Assembly (NCBI RefSeq): GCF_002077945.1
Contig: NZ_LVYD01000066.1
Coordinates: 1 to 64,000, forward strand
Length of the DNA stretch: 64,000 bases
Direction: 5' to 3'
Source: Niastella vici
GTDB lineage: Bacteria > Bacteroidota > Bacteroidia > Chitinophagales > Chitinophagaceae
How positions within the stretch are numbered: position 1 is the stretch's first letter; every line of letters starts with the position of its first letter. Made by a program: the position numbers and the translations under genes. This document shows positions 9,001 through 15,981 of this stretch, piece after piece. The notes beneath the pieces were generated by a model. It was not told where the DNA came from. It saw only the letters and a program-made list of their open reading frames with translations, and did not search any database.

Positions 9001-9176
9001 GCAAACAAACGGCGCCATTAGGCATAGCGGTGATAGGCGGGTTGCTGTTCAGTACCTTTATCAGTTTGTGGTTAGTACCATTAGTATATGAGCTGTTAAT
9101 GGGAAATAAAGCCGTAACCAGCCGGTCACTTGACCCCAATGATGAAACATCTGCTTATTTTGACAAGAATATTTAA
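6030..9176 (+). CDS. RND efflux pump (inner-membrane permease)
   Basis: 1048 residues, the normal size of an RND permease. It opens with FALRRPVTILVLVAGILLF, the first transmembrane helix. The two large porter loops and a second half-repeat starting near SRRAAWLLVPAAVILLFFIA follow. The transmembrane helix 4 motif is GILVDESTVTIEN with D401-E402 where AcrB has Asp-Asp. The context is a metal/oxyanion island, but the sequence looks closer to the multidrug (HAE-1-like) branch than to CzcA/CusA, so the substrate is open. It is co-transcribed with the channel (7 nt upstream) and adaptor (13 nt downstream). Confidence 0.9.
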   Translation: MIRLIQFALRRPVTILVLVAGILLFSILAIRKSAIDIFPAVNAPTIYVAQTYGGLSPQQMEGFITSYYEYHFLYITGIKAVESKSIQGLSLIKLQFHEGTNMANAMAEVISYVNRSRSFMPPGTLPPFVMRYDAGSIPVGQLVFSSESRSLNEISDLALFKVRPMFAALEGVSAPPPFGGNQRTIVIKADPERLRSYNITADEVAIAIARNNPILPAGNIRANDKAIITGSNSVVDNFKELENVTVKASNGTPVLVRDLATVDNGADITTGYALINGKRSVYIPVTKRADASTWDVVQSVKKALPDMQAAIPDDIKVSYEFDQSGYVINSLKSLLFEGLLGALLTGLMVLLFLRDLRSAAIVIITIPLALLTSVACLYLTGQTINIMTLGGLALAIGILVDESTVTIENIHHHLELGKPRARAIWDACQEIAVPKLLILLSVLAVFVPSLFMSGVPRSMFLPLSMSVGFAMIASFLLSQTFVPVLSNWLMKKGVPANNKDGLARLKQRLSGDIKRSRRAAWLLVPAAVILLFFIAYLGYKNAGTEIFPKVDACQMQVRLRMPSGTRIERTEDATKKTLQLIADAAGKDNVAITSSFVGLQPPTFAINPIFLFTSGPHEAVIKVNLNKGSGVSIENLKEQLRASVAKNIPGVAISFEPADLVDQVMSLGASNPVEVVVQGKNLAQSREIADKLNQSLSHVSYLRDLQIAQALDYPSIQINYDRIRVGQMGLTVEQAGKSVVEGTSSSRLTQPVYWLDKASGNAYQVQVEYPQFVMNSPEQVDQIPVGKSGDKLVYLRDIAEWKKGSTVGEYDRINQQRFITLTANVHKQDLGQAVKEVNAAIKKLGTLPLGVKVYLRGQSEVLEQINSELSTGLLLAVLVIGLTLAAYFQSFKLSLTVLAVLPGVLAGSMLLLWVTGNTMNIQSFMGCIMAVGVAVANAILLVSNAEQLRLQQNTGMFGAQAAVNRFRPIVMTSVAMIAGMIPMSLGLGDTGKQTAPLGIAVIGGLLFSTFISLWLVPLVYELLMGNKAVTSRSLDPNDETSAYFDKNI

Positions 9177-9189
9177 ATAGATACCAGTT

Positions 9190-10275
9190 ATGAGATTTTT
9201 TACAGGCCTTGTATTATATATTACCATTGCTGCATGTAATGAACCGAAGGCTACAGAACCAGAGAAAAAAGCTGAAAAGCCAGATTCGGTAAAGGCATTT
9301 ATCCTCACGGTGGATTCGGCTAAAAAAGCGCTTTCATTGCCAGGTGAATTACTCTCCAATGAAAATGCACAGATCAGGGCCAAAGTGCAGGGCTACATAA
9401 AGAAACTGAACGTAGATATAGGTTCTAAGGTCAGTAAAGGACAGGTGCTCGCCCTGATAGATGCACCGGAGATCAGTACGCGGATAAAGGAATTGAACGA
9501 AAAAGTATATGCAGCGCAATCGCGCTATCGATCCAGCAAGGATTATTTTGATCGCATATATACAGCATCGAAGGCCGATGGCGTAATTGCCGCCAGCGAA
9601 TTGGAAAGAACGCGAAATCAGATGATGGCCGATAGTTCCGAGTACAATGCATCCGTATTTGCAGCATCCTCATACCGGCAGATCGGCGGTTACCTGGCCA
9701 TTCTTGCTCCTTATAGCGGGACCATTACCAAAAGAAATATAGTTGTAGGTTCATTTGTTGGCAATGCCAATGAACAACCGTTGTTTGAACTGGAAGATAA
9801 TAGCGTTTTACGGTTAAGAGTAGCTGTACCCGAAATTTATACCAATGCGGTATTACTGAATAATACAGGCGAGCTGAGCACCCGTTCCCTGCCCGATAAA
9901 AAAATCAAGGCGCAACTCGTGCGCAAAACGGGTAGCATTGACAATGCAACACGAAGCGAACTGTGGGAGTTTGAGGTGCCCAATACCACCGGGGAATTAA
10001 AGGCTGGCAGTTATGCAGACGTAAGACTGCAATTCCTGCGCTCAGGACAGACATTTGTAGTGCCCGTTTCAGCAGTAGTGACAACGCTCGAAAAGAAATT
10101 TGTAATTAAAGCATCAAGTGATACGCTTCAATGGATTGATGTAAGAGCTGGATTCAATATGGGCGACAAACAGGAGATCTTCGGCGAGTTAAAGGTAGGC
10201 GACACCCTGATTGTAAAAGGCAATGAGGAAATGAAGGTTGGAACAAAAGTAATTCCTGCAATTCATAAGCCTTAG
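9190..10275 (+). CDS. RND periplasmic adaptor (membrane fusion protein), lipoprotein
   Basis: 361 residues. The N-terminus MRFFTGLVLYITIAAC is a lipoprotein leader with Cys 16. A barrel-sandwich half-motif (AQIRAKVQGYIKKLNVDIGS, then KGQVLALI) is followed by a short helical hairpin, the second lipoyl half (YLAILAPYSGTITKRNIVVG) and a beta-barrel with the C-terminal proximal domain. It bridges the pump and the TolC-like channel in the periplasm. The gene follows the pump by 13 nt and precedes the DUF1259 gene by 42 nt, so all four are probably one operon. Confidence 0.9.
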   Translation: MRFFTGLVLYITIAACNEPKATEPEKKAEKPDSVKAFILTVDSAKKALSLPGELLSNENAQIRAKVQGYIKKLNVDIGSKVSKGQVLALIDAPEISTRIKELNEKVYAAQSRYRSSKDYFDRIYTASKADGVIAASELERTRNQMMADSSEYNASVFAASSYRQIGGYLAILAPYSGTITKRNIVVGSFVGNANEQPLFELEDNSVLRLRVAVPEIYTNAVLLNNTGELSTRSLPDKKIKAQLVRKTGSIDNATRSELWEFEVPNTTGELKAGSYADVRLQFLRSGQTFVVPVSAVVTTLEKKFVIKASSDTLQWIDVRAGFNMGDKQEIFGELKVGDTLIVKGNEEMKVGTKVIPAIHKP

Positions 10276-10317
10276 TTTGATGAAAGTAAATTTAAGAATG
10301 AATAAATTGAATTAACA

Positions 10318-11280
10318 ATGAAACGAAATTTATTTCTTGCGATTGGTTATGCCTGTTTTATAACAGCCTGCAATAATCCATCAGCGAAGGAAAATGTAAT
10401 TGTCAAAAGTGAAACAAAAACTGATACCATTTCCTGTCCGCCCGGTAGGAGTAAACTGGATATTCAAAAAATTGAACAGATCACCGGAATGAAAGGAGCT
10501 TCCAAAAACGGCGAATACAAAATCACCGTACCGCAGAACGACTTGAATATAGTTGTAGATGGCTTTAAAATAATACCTCCAATGGGCTTGGGAAGCTGGG
10601 CAGCGTTTACGCCTTGCGGAGATACTGCTATGGTGATGGGCGACATAATTGTAACCGAGAATGATCTGAAACCTGTTCAGCAGGAAGTGATACGCCAGGG
10701 ATTTATGGTTAGCGCCATTCACAACCACTTTGTTCGCAACCATCCCAATGTAATGTATATGCACATCGATGGAAAGGGAACAGTAGATAAATTAGCTGCC
10801 AATGTAAAAGCCATTTTTGATAAGATTAAAGAAGTACGTGGCAAAGACCCGAAGGAAGGTAAAGCGGATAGCGTTGTGAACACAATCAATATTGCCGGTT
10901 TGGATTCCATCATGGGTGCAAAGGGAGAAATGGCTAAGGGCGTGTATAAATATACTCTAGGTCGCCCTGATGTGCAATTGCAGGAGCATGGCATACCGGT
11001 AAGCACTTTTTTAGGTTTTAATACCTGGGCGGCCTGGCAGGGAACACCGCAAAAAGCGGCTGTGTGCGGCGATTTTACCATGCTGGAAAATGAAGTGGAA
11101 CCAGTTATAAAGGCATTGGTAGAAAATGGAATTGAAGTAGTGGCCGTGCATAACCACATGATTTTCGAAAAACCGCGCATCTTCTTCCTGCATTACTGGG
11201 GCGTGGGCGCTGTTGATAAACTGGCTAAAGGACTGAAATCTGCGCTGGATCAAACTGGTAAAAAAGGTAATGGCTATTGA
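10318..11280 (+). CDS. Double DUF1259 (LppY/LpqO-type) lipoprotein
   Basis: 320 residues. The leader ends in FITAC with lipid-attached Cys 18. Two tandem DUF1259 domains follow: one at about 50-175 with LGSWAAFTPCGDTAMVMGDI and IHNHFVRNHPNVMYMH, and one at about 200-315 with FNTWAAWQGTPQKAAVCGDF and VHNHMIFEKPRIFFLH. The repeated HNH(F/M)…H histidines could bind a metal, but that is my inference; the family has no established function. It is the last gene of the RND operon, so an accessory envelope role in detoxification is likely. Confidence 0.8.
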   Translation: MKRNLFLAIGYACFITACNNPSAKENVIVKSETKTDTISCPPGRSKLDIQKIEQITGMKGASKNGEYKITVPQNDLNIVVDGFKIIPPMGLGSWAAFTPCGDTAMVMGDIIVTENDLKPVQQEVIRQGFMVSAIHNHFVRNHPNVMYMHIDGKGTVDKLAANVKAIFDKIKEVRGKDPKEGKADSVVNTINIAGLDSIMGAKGEMAKGVYKYTLGRPDVQLQEHGIPVSTFLGFNTWAAWQGTPQKAAVCGDFTMLENEVEPVIKALVENGIEVVAVHNHMIFEKPRIFFLHYWGVGAVDKLAKGLKSALDQTGKKGNGY

Positions 11281-11469
11281 AAAGGAAAGTGATAAGGCAT
11301 GGCTAAGTTTTCGAAATATACGAATATGATAAAGTCTGTTTTGAAAAACCCTAGATTGGTTATGTCTTCTATAACTGTTCAACTATATACGAACGCCCAT
11401 TAAAAGCCGATTTGGAGCATCTCATTTTCTGTCGAAACCTTCGACCATGTCGGATAACCATAATTAGTT

Positions 11470-11691
11470 ATGAGTGAAATTATATTAAAGTCAACTATTA
11501 CCTGCCCGGTTTGCGGATATACTAAAGAAGAAACTATGCCTACCGATGCTTGCCAGTATTTTTATGAATGTGAACAGTGTAAAACGATTTTAAAACCGCT
11601 TGCAGGTGATTGTTGTGTGTTTTGCAGCTATGGAGCTGTAAAATGTCCGCCAATGCAGGAAGACAATGAAAAGTTCACCGCAAGTAGTTAA
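11470..11691 (+). CDS. GDCCVxC domain protein (small cysteine-rich)
   Basis: 73 residues with nine cysteines. A CPVC pair (C12, C15) and a CxxC at 34-37 resemble a zinc ribbon. They are followed by the family signature GDCCVFCSYGAVKCPP (C48, C49, C52, C59). Proteins of this family, some of which are selenoproteins in other bacteria, often lie in heavy-metal and mercury-type clusters. A role in metal or sulfur chemistry is plausible but unproven. The gene faces the convergent DsbD-N/TlpA pair and is separated from the RND operon by 189 nt. Confidence 0.8.
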   Translation: MSEIILKSTITCPVCGYTKEETMPTDACQYFYECEQCKTILKPLAGDCCVFCSYGAVKCPPMQEDNEKFTASS

Positions 11692-11698
11692 TGACGTA

Positions 11699-12184
11699 TT
11701 AGTCGGCTAATTTATGTTTTTTTACAATGACAGGTAGTTCAAAATTAATAGTTCTGGGAAAGAGACAGGTTTTGGCATTACATGCCTGGTATCTGATTCG
11801 GGCCTTTATTAAATACTGGCCTTCTTTTGTAGTAGACATTGCTTTGACCGGCAGTTGTATGATAAAAATGCTATCAAAGACGTTCAGCCTCTCTTCAGTA
11901 CCTTCCAGGCGAAAGAATTTGTAAGGAGGAAAAATCGGCTTATTTAGTAAAAAGAACCTGTTTGGGGTTGTCTCCAATGAAATAGGAATCAGTGATTCAT
12001 TGGTTACGTTATTGGCCTGGATGTGGTAATCTGCTTTAACCTTAACACGAATAATTGCAACGCTTTTTTCTTCAGGTGTTAATATGGTTTCATTTACAGA
12101 TACACTTACTATATCTTTTTCTTTTACCTGAAACGGGTTCATTCCCGTAAAACAGGCAACAAGTATAATGCTCCTAAAGATCAT
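11699..12184 (-). CDS. DsbD N-terminal-like periplasmic thiol protein
   Basis: 161 residues with an N-terminal leader (MIFRSIILVACFTGM). The beta-sandwich domain resembles the N-terminal domain of DsbD. In particular the ending YQACNAKTCLFPRTINFELP matches the family pattern YQAC…CxxP with its two redox cysteines. No transmembrane DsbD core or C-terminal thioredoxin is attached; the neighbouring TlpA-like protein may supply the partner thiol. It sits 2 nt downstream of the TlpA-like gene in the same operon. Confidence 0.75.
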   Translation of the reverse strand: MIFRSIILVACFTGMNPFQVKEKDIVSVSVNETILTPEEKSVAIIRVKVKADYHIQANNVTNESLIPISLETTPNRFFLLNKPIFPPYKFFRLEGTEERLNVFDSIFIIQLPVKAMSTTKEGQYLIKARIRYQACNAKTCLFPRTINFELPVIVKKHKLAD

Positions 12185-12186
12185 AG

Positions 12187-12738
12187 TTATTGTTTACTGA
12201 GTAATTCATCCAGTTTTTTGCGGGCGCTAACAAGTTTGGCATCAAAGGAAGTAGTATTCAGTAAAGAATAAAAACGGATTTTTCCTTCCCGGTCAATGAT
12301 CAAGTTAGAAGCCAAAACCACTTCATCTCGTGCCAGATCAGGTAAAACACCAGCCGGGGCATAAGCAGTTGCCACCTTTCCATCTTCATCTAATAACACA
12401 GGAAATGAAAAATTAAACCGTTTAAATGATTGTGATACGAGGTCTTTACTTTCTTTTACATCAATGACTAATACCTGTACTCCCTTGTCTTTGTACGATT
12501 GATAAAGCGTATCCAGATTAGGGGCTTCCGCGTTACAAAAAGGGCACCATGTGGTAGAAAAATGAATCATTACCAACTTGCCTTTCAATTGTGCCAATGA
12601 ATACTTATTGCCATCAACACTTTTCAATTCAAATGATGGAGCCGGTTGGCCTATCATGGGTAGATCGTTTTGGGCATATAAACCTGTACCTGCACAAATG
12701 ATGAGCAGGATGCTAATCAATGATAGAGAATATTTCAT
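12187..12738 (-). CDS. TlpA/ResA-like periplasmic thioredoxin
   Basis: 183 residues: a signal peptide (to about residue 22), then an AhpC/TSA-Redoxin fold with the active site TTWCPFC (C65, C68) and a cis-Pro region further on. TlpA/ResA proteins reduce disulfides in the periplasm, for example during cytochrome c maturation or thiol stress. The gene leads a two-gene minus-strand unit with the DsbD-N-like protein and diverges from the ArsR-rhodanese gene across a perfect palindrome. Control of both directions by that repressor is therefore likely. Confidence 0.85.
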   Translation of the reverse strand: MKYSLSLISILLIICAGTGLYAQNDLPMIGQPAPSFELKSVDGNKYSLAQLKGKLVMIHFSTTWCPFCNAEAPNLDTLYQSYKDKGVQVLVIDVKESKDLVSQSFKRFNFSFPVLLDEDGKVATAYAPAGVLPDLARDEVVLASNLIIDREGKIRFYSLLNTTSFDAKLVSARKKLDELLSKQ

Positions 12739-12813
12739 GTTTGCCTGTTTTTATAGTTTTTACTAGGCTAAGGCTTTTTTCATTCCACAGGAAGAGAGGA
12801 GAGAATAATTTAT

Positions 12814-12856
12814 CTATTCAATTATTTTATTGAATAGTTGAATTTACATACTTTTG
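12814..12856. promoter_or_regulatory. ArsR-type palindromic operator and promoter between divergent operons
   Basis: CTATTCAAT (12814-12822) and ATTGAATAG (12829-12837) form a perfect 9-bp inverted repeat with a 6-nt T-rich centre, in the 135-nt gap between the TlpA-like gene and the ArsR-rhodanese gene. TACTTTTG (12849-12856), a Bacteroidota-type -7 element, follows immediately. The operator would therefore cover the upstream promoter region, as expected for an ArsR repressor that autoregulates. Confidence 0.7.
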
Positions 12857-12873
12857 GTGGATAATCCGAAAAA

Positions 12874-13536
12874 ATGGATAAAAGAATATTTAAGGATAAA
12901 GCCTATTCTATACTGGCAACCATGATCAAAGCGATGGCCAATCCTCATAGGTTAGAGATTGTGGATTTGCTGGGACAGGGTGAAAAAACAGTGGAGGAAA
13001 TAGCCAATGAAACCAGCATGTCAATTGCTAATACTTCGCAACACCTGCAAGTCCTTAAGGCTGCTAATCTGGTAGAAATCAGACGGGAAGGAAATTTTAT
13101 CCATTACAAACTGGCTCATGAAGAAATTTACATTTCCTGGCAAACGCTCCGCGAATTGGGGTTAAAGCATATAGCAGAAATGGAAAGGCTGGTAAAGGAT
13201 TTCCGGGAAAAGCGAAACAGCCTGGAAGCGCTTAGAATGGACGAACTATTAACCAAGATGAAATCAAAAAATGTGGTCGTGCTGGATGTTCGCCCCACAT
13301 CAGAATATGAAAATGGCCATATTCCCGGCGCCGTTAACATTCCTATCGAAGATCTTGCTACTCAGCTTAGGAAATTACCAAAGAATAAGGAATATGTTGC
13401 TTACTGTAGGGGACCATTTTGTGTGTTTGCAGATGATGCGGTGCAGCTTCTTATTCAAAAAGGATTTAAGGCAAAACGATTGGAAGAAGGTTATCCTGAT
13501 TGGAAAATAAAATTTCAAACTGAAAGCATTTCCTAA
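12874..13536 (+). CDS. ArsR-family repressor fused to a rhodanese domain
   Basis: 220 residues. An ArsR winged helix occupies residues 1-95, with the recognition helix in MSIANTSQHLQVLKAANLV. A rhodanese domain occupies about 115-215, with active-site loop YCRGPFC (C178 and C183). Such fusions are thought to sense sulfane sulfur or related reactive species through the rhodanese cysteine and release DNA; here that is inferred. No classical ArsR metal-binding ELCVC motif is visible in the recognition helix. It is followed 11 nt later by a rhodanese-MBL protein and preceded by a perfect palindromic operator. Confidence 0.9.
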   Translation: MDKRIFKDKAYSILATMIKAMANPHRLEIVDLLGQGEKTVEEIANETSMSIANTSQHLQVLKAANLVEIRREGNFIHYKLAHEEIYISWQTLRELGLKHIAEMERLVKDFREKRNSLEALRMDELLTKMKSKNVVVLDVRPTSEYENGHIPGAVNIPIEDLATQLRKLPKNKEYVAYCRGPFCVFADDAVQLLIQKGFKAKRLEEGYPDWKIKFQTESIS

Positions 13537-13547
13537 AACTTACTGAT

Positions 13548-14657
13548 ATGGATAAAACAAAAACCACAGTTGATGCTGAAACACTGAGAACATGGCTTGA
13601 AAATAATGAACCGGTCTTTGTCCTGGATATAAGACCGCCATCGCAAAGAGAAGAATGGCAAATACCGGGAAGTCATTACCTCGATGCATACAAACGCTTA
13701 AATGAAGGTGATATGTCGGTGTTGGATGAAATTGAGATACCGGATAATGCGAAAGTGGTAACAGTGTGCGCCGCAGGAAGAACAAGCCAAATAGCATCTG
13801 ATGCTTTAAATGAAAAAGGGTTTGATGCTGTTTCACTTGAAGGAGGTATGAAAGCGTGGAGTAAAGCCTGGAATGTAGCACACAAGCAATTTCCAGATTT
13901 TGAAATACTGCAGGTAAGACGTACCGGAAAAGGATGCTTATCCTATATAATTTTTTCAAATAACGAAGCTATTATCATTGACGCATCACTTCCCGAAGAA
14001 GTATATGAGGAACTGATACATCAACATGAGCTTTCTGTTAAATACGTTATTGAAACACACATTCATGCTGATCACCTCTCAAGGTCAAAACAAGTGGCTG
14101 ATTTCTTTAAAACTCCTCTCTTTTTACCTATTCCCAATAAAGTACAGTTTGGTCACAAGCCAGTAACAGAAGACACAAGTTTTACTGTTGGGGCAGTTAC
14201 CTTGAAATCCCTCGCTACTCCCGGTCATACTTTAGAAAGTTATAGTTATTATATCGAGAATAATATCTTAGTCACAGGTGATACGCTCTTTACAAACGGG
14301 GTAGGACGCCCAGATTTAAAAGCCGATCCTGAGCAAAGCCGGATTAAGGCGGGATTATTATATCATTCATTAATAAAAATAGCGTCCTTGCCTGATAATG
14401 TCCTGATATTTCCTGCTCACACCAACAAACCAGTAGAATTTGATGGTATGCTTATCTCAAGTACAATCGGTGAGGCAAAGAAAAATATACCCCTGTTAAA
14501 TAGTAGTGAAAATGATTTTATAAATGCCCTTCTAGCAAAAATTCCGCCCACGCCAGCCAATTATTTATCTATAGTGGAAAAAAACCTGACGGGTATTTTT
14601 TCCGAACTCGATTCGGCTGATCTTGAAGCAGGTGCTAATCGTTGTGCTATTTCATGA
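13548..14657 (+). CDS. Rhodanese-MBL-fold fusion (persulfide dioxygenase-like)
   Basis: 369 residues in an order opposite to CstB. The rhodanese domain comes first (1-110, C74 in VTVCAAGRTS). A metallo-beta-lactamase domain follows with THIHADH (H171, H173, D175, H176), H227 in PGHT and D245 in TGDTLF. These are the ligands of the ETHE1/persulfide dioxygenase-glyoxalase II group. The probable role is oxidation or transfer of sulfane sulfur under control of the upstream ArsR-rhodanese protein. The substrate is not proven by sequence; a glyoxalase-type hydrolase is the alternative. Confidence 0.85.
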   Translation: MDKTKTTVDAETLRTWLENNEPVFVLDIRPPSQREEWQIPGSHYLDAYKRLNEGDMSVLDEIEIPDNAKVVTVCAAGRTSQIASDALNEKGFDAVSLEGGMKAWSKAWNVAHKQFPDFEILQVRRTGKGCLSYIIFSNNEAIIIDASLPEEVYEELIHQHELSVKYVIETHIHADHLSRSKQVADFFKTPLFLPIPNKVQFGHKPVTEDTSFTVGAVTLKSLATPGHTLESYSYYIENNILVTGDTLFTNGVGRPDLKADPEQSRIKAGLLYHSLIKIASLPDNVLIFPAHTNKPVEFDGMLISSTIGEAKKNIPLLNSSENDFINALLAKIPPTPANYLSIVEKNLTGIFSELDSADLEAGANRCAIS

Positions 14658-14702
14658 AACCAGCAATCTGATTATTCCTATATTTTTTAATAATTCAACA
14701 AT

Positions 14703-15155
14703 ATGAAATCTATACGCGTACTGCCTTTACTTTTGATTGCTTCAATTGTTACCGTGTCAGCCATAAGTGGTTTTAGACCCCAAAAACAAGATGAGCCCTG
14801 GACTACAAAACAATTGCTTGCACCGGCAGATTTGGCAAGAATCATTAATGACACTAAAGCAAAACAACCTATAATTATAAGCATTGGCCCTGGCGCAGTC
14901 ATCAAAGGTTCAGTTGACATTGGCTCTGTAAAAGAAAAAGAAAATCTGGATAAGCTGACCCAGGAACTTAAAACATTACCTAGAGACGCCGACATTGTAA
15001 TCTATTGCGGTTGTTGCCCATTTGAACATTGTCCTAATATCCGACCCGCGTTTCAATTGTTAAATCAAATGAAGTTCACTAACCATAAGTTGCTCAACCT
15101 TGAGCATAATGTTAAGATTGACTGGATAAACAAAAATTATCCGGTAATGCAATAA
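14703..15155 (+). CDS. Secreted rhodanese-like protein
   Basis: 150 residues with an N-terminal leader (MKSIRVLPLLLIASIVTVSA) and a compact rhodanese-like domain. The active-site region IVIYCGCCPFEHCPN has four cysteines (C102, C104, C105, C110), more than in a standard rhodanese loop, which suggests thiol or metal chemistry. It lies 45 nt after the rhodanese-MBL gene, so it is the third rhodanese in a row in this operon. Export implies that sulfur handling continues in the periplasm. Confidence 0.75.
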   Translation: MKSIRVLPLLLIASIVTVSAISGFRPQKQDEPWTTKQLLAPADLARIINDTKAKQPIIISIGPGAVIKGSVDIGSVKEKENLDKLTQELKTLPRDADIVIYCGCCPFEHCPNIRPAFQLLNQMKFTNHKLLNLEHNVKIDWINKNYPVMQ

Positions 15156-15189
15156 CAACAACAACAATTTATCAGTAAGTAAGCACCAA

Positions 15190-15981
15190 ATGAAAACTAT
15201 CCTATCAAATAAGTACTATAATGAATCATCGGTTTTTCTACCAGAAAATCTGTTACGTGAGGCCCGACGGCAAAAAAACAAAAAAGACTGTAATGTTCAG
15301 GCGGTATGTTTATTAGATCCTGACGGCGATTTAGCAGATTATTTGTTGCGAATGGGAATGGCAACCAAAAATAATTGTTGGGCTTGCTATCATTCGGTTC
15401 TTTATACTTTCCGTTTGGACAATCAGGAAATTGGTATTATTCCTTGCATCGTAGGTTCATCTTATGCTGTTTTGGTTGCAGAACAATTATTTGTCTCCGG
15501 CTGTAAACTTTTAATCAGTGTAACATCAGCGGGGATAATCAACCAGCCTGTTAATGAAAAACGCTTTGCACTTATTACATCCTCTATTCGGGATGAAGGT
15601 ACAAGCTATCATTATTTACCTCCTGAAAAGCCAGCTTTGATAAATCAGCAGTTATTTGAGGTGCTTAATTCAGAAGAAGAAAATCCAGATTGTCCTTATT
15701 TTAACGGAACAAGTTGGACAACTGATGCTCCCTACCGGGAAACGCCATCTGCTATTTTAGATATGAAAAGTAAGAATATTACCTGTGTTGAAATGGAAGC
15801 GGCAGCCTTGTATGCATTGTCAGAGGTTAAGCAGTACAATATCCTTTGCTTTGCGCATCTTACTAATTCAATGGCACAAATGGAGGGAGATTTTGAAAAG
15901 GGAGAAGAATTTGGAAGTATTGATACGCTGAATCTTGTTTCTTATGTATTGAAGTTCAGGTTTGAAAATATTTTAGCATGA
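15190..15981 (+). CDS. Nucleoside phosphorylase (PNP/UDP family)
   Basis: 263 residues of the purine/uridine phosphorylase fold. The signature VEMEAAALYAL (around residues 203-213) carries the Glu that contacts ribose. GIIPCIVGSSYAVLVAEQLF and SVTSAG are typical of the phosphate/ribose site. The enzyme cleaves nucleosides with phosphate. It overlaps the MFS gene by 4 nt (ATGA), so the two products probably act together. Its place in a metal/oxyanion operon is unexpected for nucleoside salvage. Confidence 0.8.
   Translation: MKTILSNKYYNESSVFLPENLLREARRQKNKKDCNVQAVCLLDPDGDLADYLLRMGMATKNNCWACYHSVLYTFRLDNQEIGIIPCIVGSSYAVLVAEQLFVSGCKLLISVTSAGIINQPVNEKRFALITSSIRDEGTSYHYLPPEKPALINQQLFEVLNSEEENPDCPYFNGTSWTTDAPYRETPSAILDMKSKNITCVEMEAAALYALSEVKQYNILCFAHLTNSMAQMEGDFEKGEEFGSIDTLNLVSYVLKFRFENILA

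Noticed and set aside
11299-11403. A 34-codon ORF (MAKFSKYTNMIKSVL…) between the DUF1259 and GDCCVxC genes
   Set aside because: Short, no recognised family and no clear RBS; it could be a remnant but cannot be supported.
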